Source: Leifsonia poae
GTDB taxonomy: Bacteria; Actinomycetota; Actinomycetes; Actinomycetales; Microbacteriaceae
Direction: 5' to 3'
Assembly (NCBI RefSeq): GCF_020009625.1
Contig: NZ_JAIHLP010000002.1
Coordinates: 1,488,001-1,552,000 of the forward strand
DNA length: 64,000 nucleotides
Below are positions 53,906 to 64,000 of this stretch, one piece after another. Made by a program: the position numbers and the translations under genes. How positions within the stretch are numbered: position 1 is the stretch's first letter; each line of letters starts with the position of its first letter. The notes under the pieces are model-generated. The model was not told where the DNA came from. It searched no databases and was given only the letters and a program-made list of their open reading frames with translations.

Positions 53906-55807
53906 CTACTCGCCCGCCTGCGCGGGCGGTTCCGTCGAGCGTTTCGTCGACGCCGGCTTGGTGGCAGCAGGTTTGGTGGGGGCCGGCTTGGTGGAGGCCG
54001 GCTTGCGCGGGGCGCGTGCCCGCGTCGCCGCGCGAGCCTCCTTCGCCATCTTCGCCGCAGCGGCGTCGACGTCCACGATGTCCGGCGCTTCGAGACGGAT
54101 GCGGTCGGCCGACTCGTCGTCGGGCTGCAATTGGCTCGCACGTTCGGCGGCGACCCGCTCGAGGTAGGTCTGCACCTCACGATCTTCGCGCGCCTTGTTC
54201 CAGCCGAGCACACCGGCCATCAGTTTCGCCGCGACCGGTGCGGCGGAGACGCCCCGGTCCCAGGCCTCGATCGAGATGCGGGTGCGCCGGGCGAGCACAT
54301 CCTCCAGGTGCAGGGCACCCTCGTTGGTGGCCGCGTAGACCACCTCGGCTCCGACATAGTCGTCAGCGCCGGGCAGCGGTTCGGCCAGCGCCGGATTCTC
54401 GCGGATCAGGGCGAGGATGTCTTCGGCCAGCGTGCCGTACCGATTCAGGAGGTGCTCGATGCGCGCGACGTGCAAGCCGCTCTCGGAGGCGATCCGTCCG
54501 CGCTTGTTCCAGGCCGCCTGATAGCCCTCAGCACCGACGAGCGAGATCTCCTCCGTCGTGCTGCGCGGGATCTTGCCGTCGAGCGCGTCGACGGCCGCGT
54601 CGATCGCATCCTTCGCCATGATGCGGTAGGTGGTCCACTTGCCGCCGGCGATCACCACGAGGCCCGGAACCGAGTGCGCCACGAGGTGCTCCCGGGAAAG
54701 CTTCGAGGTCTGCTCCGACTCGCCGGCCAACAGCGGGCGCAGACCGGCATAGACGCCCTCCACATCCTCGCGCGTCAGGGGCACGCCCAACACGGAGTTG
54801 ACGTGCGCCAGCAGGTAGTCGATGTCGGCCGCGGTGGCGGCGGGATGCGCCTTGTCGAGATGCCAATCGGTGTCGGTCGTGCCGATGAGCCAGTGGCGTC
54901 CCCACGGGATGACGAAGAGCACGCTCTTCTCGGTGCGCAGCAGAAGCCCCATCTTCGACTGGAACCGGTCGCGCGGAACGACGAGGTGGATGCCCTTCGA
55001 CGCCCGTACCTTGAACTGGCCGCGCTCCCCCACCATCGCCTGGGTGTCGTCGGTCCAGACACCGGTGGCGTTCACCACCTGCTTGGCATGGATCTCGAAC
55101 CGCTCATCGGTCTCCAGATCGTGGGCTTGCACGCCGACGACGCGTTCGCCGACCTTCAGAAAGCCTTCGACGCGCACGCGGGTGGCGACATGGGCGCCGT
55201 AGTGCGCCGCGGTTCTGGCCAGGTTGGCCACGTAGCGGGCGTCATCAACCTGGGCGTCGTAGTAGGTGATGCCGCCCACCAGCGCGTCGTTCGCGAGGCT
55301 CGGGATGGCGCGCTGCACCTGCCGCTTGCTCAAGTGGCGGTGGTGCGGCACCCCCGGCGGCCTCAGTCCTGTGTAGGAGAAGATGTCGTACAGCAGCATG
55401 CCGGCCCCGACATACGCCCGCTCGACGACCCGCTTCTTCAACGGGTAGAGGAAACGCACCGGTTTCACCAGGTGAGGGGCGATCCGCTGCAGCAACAGAC
55501 CGCGCTCGATCAGTGCCTCGCGCACCAGACGGAAGTCCAGCTGCTCGAGGTAACGGATTCCGCCGTGCACCAGCTTCGACGACCGGCTCGAGGTGCCGGA
55601 CGCGAAGTCCCTGGCCTCCACGAGACCCACCGAAAGCCCGCGGGTCACGGCATCGACGGCGCTCCCGGTGCCGACGATGCCGCCACCGACCACGAGGATG
55701 TCGAGTTCGGTCTCTTTGAGCGCGCGGATCGCGTCGGCGCGTTCGGCCGGGCCGAGTCGTGACGAAAACGACACGGTGGGGGTTGAAGTGGACTCGTTCA
55801 TGACCAT
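53906..55807 (-). CDS. glpD: Glycerol-3-phosphate dehydrogenase, FAD-dependent
   Basis: 633-residue membrane-associated flavoprotein oxidising glycerol-3-phosphate to dihydroxyacetone phosphate and passing electrons to quinone. The FAD site DILVVGGGIVGTG, SSRSSKLVHGGIRYLEQ and the C-terminal DAO_C domain are conserved. About 45 residues are added at the C-terminus, ending in a Lys/Pro/Ala repeat of the form K-P-A-S-T (four units with variants) that is probably disordered. GGGAGAG precedes ATG 55807; ATG 55801 is an alternative. May use glycerol-3-phosphate from the phosphodiesterase at 46422. Confidence 0.95.
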   Translation of the reverse strand: MVMNESTSTPTVSFSSRLGPAERADAIRALKETELDILVVGGGIVGTGSAVDAVTRGLSVGLVEARDFASGTSSRSSKLVHGGIRYLEQLDFRLVREALIERGLLLQRIAPHLVKPVRFLYPLKKRVVERAYVGAGMLLYDIFSYTGLRPPGVPHHRHLSKRQVQRAIPSLANDALVGGITYYDAQVDDARYVANLARTAAHYGAHVATRVRVEGFLKVGERVVGVQAHDLETDERFEIHAKQVVNATGVWTDDTQAMVGERGQFKVRASKGIHLVVPRDRFQSKMGLLLRTEKSVLFVIPWGRHWLIGTTDTDWHLDKAHPAATAADIDYLLAHVNSVLGVPLTREDVEGVYAGLRPLLAGESEQTSKLSREHLVAHSVPGLVVIAGGKWTTYRIMAKDAIDAAVDALDGKIPRSTTEEISLVGAEGYQAAWNKRGRIASESGLHVARIEHLLNRYGTLAEDILALIRENPALAEPLPGADDYVGAEVVYAATNEGALHLEDVLARRTRISIEAWDRGVSAAPVAAKLMAGVLGWNKAREDREVQTYLERVAAERASQLQPDDESADRIRLEAPDIVDVDAAAAKMAKEARAATRARAPRKPASTKPAPTKPAATKPASTKRSTEPPAQAGE

Positions 55808-55845
55808 CGTTCTCTCCCTTTCCCAGCCGTCCTCGGCCGGGTGCT

Positions 55846-56970
55846 CTAGTGCGCGTTGTACGGCGCGACGACGACTTCGACGCGCTGGAACTCCTTCAGA
55901 TCCGAGTAGCCGGTGGTGGCCATCGAGCGCCGCAGCGCCCCGACCAGGTTCGCGGTGCCCTCGGCGACGGGGGCCGGACCGTAGAGGATCTCCTCCAGCG
56001 GTGCCACCTGGCCGACGGCGACACGGTTGCCGCGCGGAAGCTGCGAGTGGTGCGCCTCGGCGCCCCAGTGCCAGCCACCGCCGGGAGCGTCGGTGGCGCG
56101 GGCCAGCGTCGAACCCAGCATCACCGCATCCGCACCGCAGGCGATCGCCTTGACGATGTCGCCCGAACTGCCGAGGCCGCCGTCGGCGATGACGTGCACA
56201 TAGCGTCCGCCCGACTCGTCCATGTAGTCGCGTCGCGCGCCGGCCACGTCGGCCACGGCGGTCGCCATGGGCGCGTGGATGCCGAGGGTCGATCGGGTCG
56301 TGGAGGCCGCTCCCCCGCCGAAACCGACAAGCACGCCGGCGGCGCCGGTGCGCATGAGGTGGAGGGCGGCGGTGTAGGTGGCTGCGCCGCCGACGATCAC
56401 CGGCACATCCAGCTCGTAGATGAACTTCTTGAGGTTCAGTGGTTCGACGTTCTTCGAGACGTGCTCGGCCGACACGGTGGTGCCGCGGATGACGAACAGG
56501 TCGACACCGGCCGCCACGACGGTCTCATAGAGCTCCTGGGTGCGCTGCGGGGAGAGCGCGCCGGCAACGGTGACGCCGGCCTCGCGGATCTCCGCCAACC
56601 GGCTGGTGACCAGCTCGGGCTTGATCGGCTCGGAGTAGATCTCCTGCATCCGCGCCGTCGCCTTGGCGGTGGGCAGGTCGCGGATCTCCGCGAGCAGGGG
56701 TTCCGGGTTCTCGTACCGGGTCCACAGACCCTCCAGGTCGAGTACGCCGAGCCCGCCCAGCTGTCCCATCATGATCGCCGTCGTCGGCGACACGACCGAG
56801 TCCATCGGCGCCGCGAGGAACGGAATGGAGAACTGGTAGGCGTCGATCGACCACGACACCGAGACATCCTCGGGGTCGCGGGTTCGCCGGCTCGGCACAA
56901 CCGCGATGTCGTCGAAGGCATAAACGCGGCGAGCGCGCTTGGCGCGCCCGATCTCAATCTCCATACTCAC
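55846..56970 (-). CDS. guaB3: GuaB3-family IMP dehydrogenase-related protein
   Basis: 374-residue barrel protein of the IMPDH/GMP reductase superfamily without CBS domains. The FDDIAVVPSRRT start, IADGGLGSSGDIVKAIACGA and a conserved C-terminal region are present. The loop that holds the catalytic Cys in IMPDH (SICTTR) reads GGGAASTTR, with no Cys, as in mycobacterial GuaB3. Function is debated; some homologues reduce GMP. GTG 56970 lies six bases after TAGACT and has no ribosome site (leaderless); ATG 56964 is an alternative. Downstream of it is glpD. Confidence 0.9.
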   Translation of the reverse strand: MSMEIEIGRAKRARRVYAFDDIAVVPSRRTRDPEDVSVSWSIDAYQFSIPFLAAPMDSVVSPTTAIMMGQLGGLGVLDLEGLWTRYENPEPLLAEIRDLPTAKATARMQEIYSEPIKPELVTSRLAEIREAGVTVAGALSPQRTQELYETVVAAGVDLFVIRGTTVSAEHVSKNVEPLNLKKFIYELDVPVIVGGAATYTAALHLMRTGAAGVLVGFGGGAASTTRSTLGIHAPMATAVADVAGARRDYMDESGGRYVHVIADGGLGSSGDIVKAIACGADAVMLGSTLARATDAPGGGWHWGAEAHHSQLPRGNRVAVGQVAPLEEILYGPAPVAEGTANLVGALRRSMATTGYSDLKEFQRVEVVVAPYNAH

Positions 56971-56976
56971 CCGATC

Positions 56977-56982
56977 AGTCTA
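56977..56982 (-). promoter_or_regulatory. -10 box of leaderless guaB3
   Basis: TAGACT on the minus strand, six bases (GATCGG), GTG 56970. Confidence 0.6.
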
Positions 56983-57035
56983 TGGCGAGGGCGCGCCGGA
57001 TGCGCCGAACGCGTCGTTCGCGGCAGAGTGTACGC

Positions 57036-58187
57036 ATGACGATCCAGGCCGATCCCCTCGAGAAGCTGCGCACCAGGACGAGCGAAAAGTGGCGAGCCTA
57101 CCCCGACGATGTGCTCCCCCTGTTCGTCGCCGAGATGGACTATCCGCTGGCCGAGCCGATCGCCGCGGCCCTCCGCTCCGCGATCGACCGCTCCGACACG
57201 GGATACATCGGCCCGGACGACCGGGTTCAGCGAGCCTTCGCGAGGTATGCCGCCGACACCTGGGACTGGCCGGTGGAACCGCACCGGGTCAGCACGACGA
57301 CGGATGTGAGCGTCGTCATCGTCGAATCGCTGCGGCTGGCGATCCGCCCGGGCGACCGCGTGATCATCACTCCGCCGGTCTACCCGCCGTTCTTCGGAAT
57401 GATCCCGGAGGCCGGTGGCGTCGTCGAGGAGGTACCCCTGCTCGTCGGCGACGACGGCTGGTCGCTCGACCTCGCCGGCATCGAGCGCGCGTTCGCGGCC
57501 GGCGCCCGGGCCCTGCTACTCTGCAACCCGCACAACCCGCTCGGCCTGGTTCACAGCCGCAGCGATCTGACAGCGCTGGCCGATCTCGCGGCCCGGTTCG
57601 ACGCGGTCGTCGTCAGCGACGAAGTGCATGCGCCGCTCACCCACTCCGATGCCGAGTTCGTCCCGTTCCTCGATGTCTCCGACGCCGCTCGTGAGCACGG
57701 CATCGCCGCGCACGCCGCCAGCAAAGCCTGGAACCTCGCCGGACTCAAATGCGCGCAGTTCGTCACCGCGAGCGACCGGATGACCGACCTCCTCAGCGCC
57801 CTGCCGTTCGAGGTCGAGGTGCGCACCAGCCACTTCGGGCGGATCGCCACCGAAGCCGCCTACACCGCCGGCGGCCCCTGGCTGGCCGAGGTGCTCGCCG
57901 ACGTCGAGATGAACCGACGGCTGCTGGCGACCCTCCTCACCGAGTACCTTCCCGGGGTGCGCTATCGGGAGCCCCGGGCGAGCTACCTGGCCTGGCTCGA
58001 CTTCCGGGCGCTCGGCTGGGGCGACGACCCGAGCATCCCGGCGCTCGACCGCGGTCGTGTGGCGCTCATCCCCGGCCCCGCTTTCGGCGCTCCCGGTGCC
58101 GGCTTCGCTCGCCTCAACTTCGCCTGCTCCCCCTCGATCCTCACCGAGGCCGCCCTTCGCCTCGCCGCCCTGGACCCCCTTCGTTGA
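57036..58187 (+). CDS. PatB/MalY-type PLP aminotransferase (cystathionine beta-lyase)
   Basis: 383-residue fold-I PLP enzyme of aminotransferase class I/II, MalY/PatB subgroup. The PLP Lys is in HAASKAWNLAGLK, and LCNPHNPLG and VSDEVHAPL (PLP-ring Asp) are conserved. The subgroup cleaves C-S bonds of cystathionine or cysteine conjugates and sometimes regulates transcription. ATG 57036 begins the conserved domain; the in-frame upstream codon at 56982 would add a basic, unconserved peptide overlapping the guaB3 promoter. Divergent from guaB3, convergent with the ABC-F gene. Confidence 0.9.
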   Translation: MTIQADPLEKLRTRTSEKWRAYPDDVLPLFVAEMDYPLAEPIAAALRSAIDRSDTGYIGPDDRVQRAFARYAADTWDWPVEPHRVSTTTDVSVVIVESLRLAIRPGDRVIITPPVYPPFFGMIPEAGGVVEEVPLLVGDDGWSLDLAGIERAFAAGARALLLCNPHNPLGLVHSRSDLTALADLAARFDAVVVSDEVHAPLTHSDAEFVPFLDVSDAAREHGIAAHAASKAWNLAGLKCAQFVTASDRMTDLLSALPFEVEVRTSHFGRIATEAAYTAGGPWLAEVLADVEMNRRLLATLLTEYLPGVRYREPRASYLAWLDFRALGWGDDPSIPALDRGRVALIPGPAFGAPGAGFARLNFACSPSILTEAALRLAALDPLR

Positions 58188-58238
58188 CAGGCGGCAGACG
58201 CATCGAGAACAGCGCGAAATCGATGCTTCTGCCGTCTC

Positions 58239-59927
58239 TCAGCGGGCCCGCGTGACGCGAGACTCGGTCCAGACCGGGGTCCCGGATTCGGTGACGGTAC
58301 CGTCGGCGCCGAAGACCAGGAAGCGGTCGAAGCCGCGAGCGAACCAACGGTCGTGCGTGACGGCGACGACGGTGCCCTCGAAACCGCGCAGCCCGTCCTC
58401 GAGGGCCTCGGCCGACACGAGGTCGAGGTTGTCGGTGGGCTCGTCCAGCAGCAGCAGAGTGGCACCGGAGAGTTCGAGCAACAGAATCTGCAGTCGTGCC
58501 TGCTGCCCGCCGGAAAGCGACTCGAAGGTCTGCTCGCTTGAAGAAGCAAGGCCGTAGCGGTCGAGAACGCGACTCGCCGCATCCCGGGGCAGGCCGGCAC
58601 GGAAGTCGTCTCCGCGGTGCAGGATCTCGAGCAGGCTGCGCCCGACCAGCTCCGGATGTTCGTGGGCCTGCGCGAACAGGCCGGGCATCACGCGCGCGCC
58701 CAGCTTCGCGACACCGGTATGCGGAACGGGTGAGCCCGCCTGATCCGCCGAGGCGAGATGCCCCGCAGCCGGATCGGGGTCGGTTCCGCCGGAGGCGAGC
58801 AATCGCAGGAAGTGCGATTTGCCGGAACCGTTCGAGCCGAGCACGGCCACCCGCTCGCCGAACCAGATCTCACCGCTGAACGGGCGCATGAGACCGGTCA
58901 GTTCGAGGTCGAAGAACTCCGCCACGCGGCGGCCGGTGCGGGCCCCGGCGAGGCGCATCGTCACGTTCTGCTCGCGCGGCCTGGCCTGAGGCGGCCCGGC
59001 CGCGAGGAACCGGGCGAGCCGCGACTGCGCCGCCTGGTAGGCATTCGCGAGGTCGCTGTTGTATTTCGCCTTCTGCTTGAACCGCAGCACCAGCGCCTTC
59101 AATTTGGTGTGTTCCTCATCCCAGCGACGGCGGAGTTCGTCGAGCCGCGCCATCCGTTCGTCCCGCGCAGCGTGGTAGCCGGCGAATCCGCCACCGTGCG
59201 TCCACGTGGTGTTACCCGCTGCGCCGAGCTCCAGTGTGATGATGCGCTCTGCTGCATTCGCAAGCAGTTCCCTGTCGTGCGAGACGACGAGAACGGTCTT
59301 GGGCGTGGCCCGGAGCTGCTCCTCCAGCCACCGTTTGCCTGGAACATCGAGATAGTTGTCCGGCTCGTCGAGCAGGAGCACCTGCTCCGGGCCGCGCAGC
59401 AGGGCCTCCAGCACCAGCCGCTTCTGTTCACCGCCCGAGAGCGTCGTCACATCGCGGTGTTGAGCACGCTCGAACGGGATGCCGATGGCCGCGATAGTGC
59501 AGCTGTCCCAGACCACTTCCTGGTCGTATCCGCCTGCATCCGCGTACTCTGCGAGCGCCGAGGCGTACGCCAGCTGCGTGTCGGTCTCATCGCGTGCGAT
59601 GATCGCCTCTTCAGCGGCCGCCAGCGCGTCCGCCGCGTTCCGCACAGCGCGGGGCGCGACCGACACCAGAAGGTCGCGCACTGAACGTCCGTCGCGAACG
59701 TGTCCGATGAACTGGTCCATCACGCCCAGGCCGCCGTCGATGCCGATGCTTCCTGCATCCTGGCCGACCTCGCCCCGGATGATGCGCAGCAGCGTGGACT
59801 TTCCGGCCCCGTTTGCACCGATCAGGGCCGCGACGGTGCCATCACCCACGCGGAACGACACGTCGTCGAGCAGCGGGCGGCCATCGCCCAGCGCATAACC
59901 GATCCCCGACACGTCGATGTAGCCCAC
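58239..59927 (-). CDS. ABC-F family ATPase
   Basis: 562-residue soluble protein with two ABC domains and no membrane segment. Walker A motifs are IGANGAGKST and LGSNGSGKSH, signatures LSGGEQKRL and LSGGQQARL, and Walker B ends EPDNYLD and EPTDNLD. The basic helical linker (about residues 270-330, KLKALVLRFKQKAKYNSD) is the region that enters the ribosomal E site in this family. Members relieve translation stalls or protect ribosomes from antibiotics; which role applies here is not clear. GTG 59927 follows GAGGGA. A TAGGCT box about 70 bp upstream may be its -10. Confidence 0.92.
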   Translation of the reverse strand: MGYIDVSGIGYALGDGRPLLDDVSFRVGDGTVAALIGANGAGKSTLLRIIRGEVGQDAGSIGIDGGLGVMDQFIGHVRDGRSVRDLLVSVAPRAVRNAADALAAAEEAIIARDETDTQLAYASALAEYADAGGYDQEVVWDSCTIAAIGIPFERAQHRDVTTLSGGEQKRLVLEALLRGPEQVLLLDEPDNYLDVPGKRWLEEQLRATPKTVLVVSHDRELLANAAERIITLELGAAGNTTWTHGGGFAGYHAARDERMARLDELRRRWDEEHTKLKALVLRFKQKAKYNSDLANAYQAAQSRLARFLAAGPPQARPREQNVTMRLAGARTGRRVAEFFDLELTGLMRPFSGEIWFGERVAVLGSNGSGKSHFLRLLASGGTDPDPAAGHLASADQAGSPVPHTGVAKLGARVMPGLFAQAHEHPELVGRSLLEILHRGDDFRAGLPRDAASRVLDRYGLASSSEQTFESLSGGQQARLQILLLELSGATLLLLDEPTDNLDLVSAEALEDGLRGFEGTVVAVTHDRWFARGFDRFLVFGADGTVTESGTPVWTESRVTRAR

Positions 59928-60067
59928 GTGAGTTCCCTCATCCGATGCGAGCCCGGCCTCCGGGCGCCCGTGTCGACCGAGCCTTCCAGCCTAGACGGCG
60001 GAAACACGAGATGCCAGTCTCTGCGGAGCCTGCGCGGGACCCGCCGAGACCGGCATCGCGCGAGGCG

Positions 60068-61741
<1,674 letters not shown>

Positions 61742-62038
61742 TCAGCGGACGACGACGGCCAGAACGTCGCGGGCGGAGAGGACGAGCAGGTCGTCGCCAC
61801 CGAACTTGACCTCGGTTCCGCCGTACTTGGAGTAGATCACCTTGTCGCCGACGGCGACGTCGAGCGGGATGCGGTTGCCGTTGTCGTCGATGCGACCGGG
61901 GCCCACGGCGACGACTTCGCCTTCCTGCGGCTTCTCCTTGGCGGTGTCAGGGATGACCAGACCAGAAGCAGTGGTCTGCTCAGCCTCGACCTGCTTGATG
62001 ACAATGCGATCCTCGAGCGGCTTGATGGAGACCGACAC
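61742..62038 (-). CDS. groES: Co-chaperonin GroES
   Basis: 98-residue cap of the GroEL folding chamber. [19 protein letters not shown], the mobile loop [12 protein letters not shown], and the [28 protein letters not shown] end are typical. GTG 62038 is chosen because AAAGAGG lies six bases upstream; the frame is open a little further. A CIRCE element lies 45 bp upstream, so it is repressed by HrcA. No groEL gene follows: the next gene downstream is guaB after a terminator, as in many actinobacteria where groEL copies are elsewhere. Confidence 0.97.
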   Translation of the reverse strand: MSVSIKPLEDRIVIKQVEAEQTTASGLVIPDTAKEKPQEGEVVAVGPGRIDDNGNRIPLDVAVGDKVIYSKYGGTEVKFGGDDLLVLSARDVLAVVVR

Positions 62039-62082
62039 GGTTGACCTCTTTCTTACTAACACTGACTAGACGAAGACTGGAG

Positions 62083-62109
62083 TTAGCACACTCGCACTGA
62101 GAGTGCTAA
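62083..62109. promoter_or_regulatory. CIRCE element (HrcA operator)
   Basis: TTAGCACAC (62083-62091), nine bases, GAGTGCTAA (62101-62109). This is the CIRCE consensus TTAGCACTC-N9-GAGTGCTAA with one mismatch in the left arm. It sits in the groES promoter. Confidence 0.9.
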
Positions 62110-62160
62110 GTCGAGTTTAGAGGGTTCATTAGCAGTCACGCAACGTGAGTGCCAAGAGGG

Positions 62161-62166
62161 TAGCGT
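62161..62166 (+). promoter_or_regulatory. -10 box of leaderless methyltransferase gene
   Basis: TAGCGT, six bases (GAAGGC), ATG 62173. Confidence 0.55.
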
Positions 62167-62172
62167 GAAGGC

Positions 62173-63366
62173 ATGGAACGCTCGGAGCTGCTCGAGGTGC
62201 TGTCCGCCGACGGCCTGCGGTTGCTCGACGCCCTGCCGCCCTACCGTTCGGCCGACGATGTGCTCAGAACAGTGAGCGATCTGCGCAAGGCCGGGCACTC
62301 CCCAGCCCTGGTCGCCGCCGTTCTCACACAGGCGAAACTCCGGGCGAAGGCGCAGTCGAAGTTCGGGCCGTTCGCCGATCGCATGCTGTTCACCGAGGCG
62401 GGACTGGAGCAGGCGACCCGCCTCGCCGTCGCCGCCCGGCACGCCGGCCGGTTCGCATCGGCCGGGTTCGGCCGCATCGCCGACCTCGGCTGCGGCATCG
62501 GCGGCGATGCGATGGCCGTGGCAGCTCTCGATCTGGAGGTCACCGCCGTGGAGGCGGACGAGGTGACGGCCGCGATCGCCAGCTACAACCTCGCGCCGTT
62601 CTCGAACGCCACCGTGCTGCACGATCGGGCCGAGAACATCGACCTGCGCGGTATCGACGGCGTTTTCCTCGACCCGGCCCGCCGCACGGCCGGCCACGGC
62701 CAGACCTCGCGCATCAGCGACCCCGACGACTATTCGCCGTCTCTCGGCTTCGCCTTCGAAATCGCCACGGGGCGATCGGTGGGGGTGAAGCTCGGCCCGG
62801 GTCTCGATCGCGACCTCATCCCGTCGTCCGCAGAAGCGCAATGGGTTTCCGTTGACGGGCAGCTGGTGGAGATGGGCCTGTGGTTCGGCGCGCTCGCCCG
62901 CCCGGGCATCCGACGCGCCGCCCTGCTGGTCACCTCGGACGACGCCCACGAGTTGACGGCCTCCCAGGACAGCGAAGACGCCGACACCGGACCGCTCGGC
63001 GAATACCTCTACGAACCCGACGGCGCCGTCATCCGCGCGCGCCTGATCGGCGATCTCGCCCGCGCGCTCGACGCCCGGATGCTGAGCGACGGCATCGCCT
63101 ACCTCACCGGCGACACGGCGGTCAGCACCCCGTTCGCCGTCGGCTTCCGCGTGCTCGAGACGCTCCCGTTCCAGGAGCGAGACCTCAAGCGGGCCCTCCG
63201 CGAGCGCGGCATCGGCACGCTCGAGATCAAGAAGCGGGGGGTGGATGTCGACCCGGCCGCGTTGCGCAAGCGCCTATCGCTGAGCGGCACGGCCTCTGCC
63301 ACGATCGTGCTCACCCGCGTCGGCGGCAAACACACGGCGCTCCTCGTCGAGCGCCTCGCCCGCTGA
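62173..63366 (+). CDS. SAM-dependent methyltransferase with C-terminal THUMP-like domain
   Basis: 397-residue protein. A helical N-terminal part (about residues 1-90) is followed by a class I Rossmann methyltransferase domain (motif I IADLGCGIGGDAMAV; acidic VEADEV; motif IV GVFLDPARR) and a C-terminal segment (about residues 300-397, ALRERGIGTLEIKKRG) annotated in related proteins as THUMP-like. DPARR resembles the D/N-P-P-Y catalytic motif region of RNA methyltransferases, so an RNA substrate is likely but unproven. ATG 62173 sits in a leaderless context. Divergent from groES. Confidence 0.88.
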   Translation: MERSELLEVLSADGLRLLDALPPYRSADDVLRTVSDLRKAGHSPALVAAVLTQAKLRAKAQSKFGPFADRMLFTEAGLEQATRLAVAARHAGRFASAGFGRIADLGCGIGGDAMAVAALDLEVTAVEADEVTAAIASYNLAPFSNATVLHDRAENIDLRGIDGVFLDPARRTAGHGQTSRISDPDDYSPSLGFAFEIATGRSVGVKLGPGLDRDLIPSSAEAQWVSVDGQLVEMGLWFGALARPGIRRAALLVTSDDAHELTASQDSEDADTGPLGEYLYEPDGAVIRARLIGDLARALDARMLSDGIAYLTGDTAVSTPFAVGFRVLETLPFQERDLKRALRERGIGTLEIKKRGVDVDPAALRKRLSLSGTASATIVLTRVGGKHTALLVERLAR

Positions 63367-63408
63367 CCCACCGACCGTGCGGCACGGACCGCCCCGCAAC
63401 GACGAAGA

Positions 63409-63435
63409 CCGGGCCGACGCTCGCGCGTCGCCCGG
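63409..63435. terminator. Hairpin between convergent genes
   Basis: CCGGGCCGACGC (63409-63420), TCGC loop, GCGTCGCCCGG (63425-63435), with one bulged C. It separates the methyltransferase gene from the convergent DUF4190-type gene. Confidence 0.65.
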
Positions 63436-63453
63436 CCCTCGTGTGTCGGAAGA

Positions 63454-64000
63454 TCAGTAGTTGTATCCGCTGGACGACAGCGCGAGGATCGCGATGATCA
63501 GCACGGCCCAGATGGCGAGCGAGAAGAAGATGCTCACGAAACCGGTGATGATACCGGTGAGCCAGAAGCCCTTGGCGGCCGGTTCCTTCTTCTTGCCGAT
63601 GAAGCCGAGGATGACCGCGGCGACACCGAACGGGAAGCCGATGCCGTAGACCCAGCCGAGTACGACGCCGATGATGCCGCCGACCATCGACAGGATGCTG
63701 AGGATCGGGGACTTCGCCTGCGGGGCGTAGGGCTGCGCATAGCCGGGGGCGGGCTGACCATAGACCGGGGCGCCGTAGCCGGGCTGCTGGGCGTACGGCT
63801 GCTGCGGCTGGCCGTACGGCTGCTGCGGCTGGCCATAGGGCTGCTGCGGCTGGGCGTACGGCTGCTGCGGCTGGCCATAGGGCTGCTGCGGCTGGCCGTA
63901 TGGCTGCTGCGGCTGCTGCGGCTGCTGGCTGTAGTCAGGCTGCGCAGTCGGTGCGACCGGAGGCGCAGGCGGGGCGACCGGAGGCGCGGGCGGAGCGTCG
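63454..64000 (-). CDS. Pro/Gln/Tyr-repeat DUF4190-like membrane protein, 5' truncated
   Basis: The frame is open from base 63999 on the minus strand to the stop at 63454, about 181 residues, and continues beyond the window. The N-terminal visible part is a low-complexity P/A/V segment followed by heptads of the form Y-G-Q-P-Q-Q-P (about five units). The last 80 residues hold two hydrophobic helices in the DUF4190 pattern (GVAAVILGFIGKKKEPAAKG between them). Such proteins are thought to sit in the membrane with a disordered cytoplasmic tail; function unknown. The ATG at 63687 is internal and is not the start. Confidence 0.82.
   Translation of the reverse strand, partial: DAPPAPPVAPPAPPVAPTAQPDYSQQPQQPQQPYGQPQQPYGQPQQPYAQPQQPYGQPQQPYGQPQQPYAQQPGYGAPVYGQPAPGYAQPYAPQAKSPILSILSMVGGIIGVVLGWVYGIGFPFGVAAVILGFIGKKKEPAAKGFWLTGIITGFVSIFFSLAIWAVLIIAILALSSSGYNY
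63797..63901. repeat. 21-bp tandem repeat coding for Y-G/A-Q-P-Q-Q-P heptads
   Basis: Five 21-bp units beginning GGCTGCTGCGGCTGG at 63797, 63818, 63839, 63860 and 63881, with silent C/T changes in the Tyr codon and G/C changes that switch Gly to Ala. The unit length keeps the reading frame, so copy number can vary without breaking the gene. Confidence 0.9.

Overview
The window is high-GC, densely packed DNA of an actinobacterium, most probably a member of the Microbacteriaceae (Leifsonia/Microbacterium-like; genus not determinable from sequence alone). Pointers are the strong GC third-position bias, frequent GTG/TTG starts, several apparently leaderless genes (TANNNT, six bases, start codon), an actinobacterial perM-purN-purH order next to sucCD, GuaB3 beside GuaB and GuaA, a CIRCE/HrcA site in front of groES, and an LAXTG surface protein.

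Bases 1-17.6 kb are a carbohydrate-use region. The end of nagA is followed by a TetR regulator and a GH1 beta-glycosidase. A LacI-regulated cluster comes next (LacI, substrate-binding lipoprotein, two permeases, a GH1-like and a GH43 glycosidase). A divergent N-acetylglucosamine/chito-oligosaccharide locus follows: leftward GH3 hexosaminidase, ROK sugar kinase and nagB; rightward ROK repressor, binding protein and two permeases. With nagA, the window holds a near-complete route from imported GlcNAc oligosaccharide to fructose-6-phosphate. Neither ABC importer has its own ATPase gene, so both probably share one encoded elsewhere. The first permease of the second importer carries two apparent frameshifts.

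Bases 17.6-31.5 kb hold a lipoprotein, icd, a GNAT enzyme, an alkyltransferase-like DNA-repair protein, another lipoprotein, an intact IS481-family element that landed exactly at the stop codon of a histidine kinase gene, and a receiver/LuxR regulator/kinase operon. A fold-III PLP-decarboxylase homologue has lost its PLP lysine. A heterodimeric ABC exporter with one degenerate ATP site has a ~370-nt leader containing a 31-codon ORF. A membrane-anchored dimethylargininase-like protein closes the region.

Bases 31.5-64 kb are mostly core genes, largely on the minus strand: leucine/valine dehydrogenase, purH, purN, perM-like gene, sucD, sucC, pcrA/uvrD, glycerophosphodiesterase, guaA (apparent ATT start), SURF1, khtU-khtT potassium efflux, glpD, guaB3, an ABC-F protein, guaB and groES. 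Plus-strand insertions are a thioester-domain LADTG surface protein, an MpaB-like oxygenase, a YccA/Bax-inhibitor membrane protein, a PatB-type lyase and a THUMP-like methyltransferase. The window ends inside a Q/P/Y-repeat membrane protein gene.
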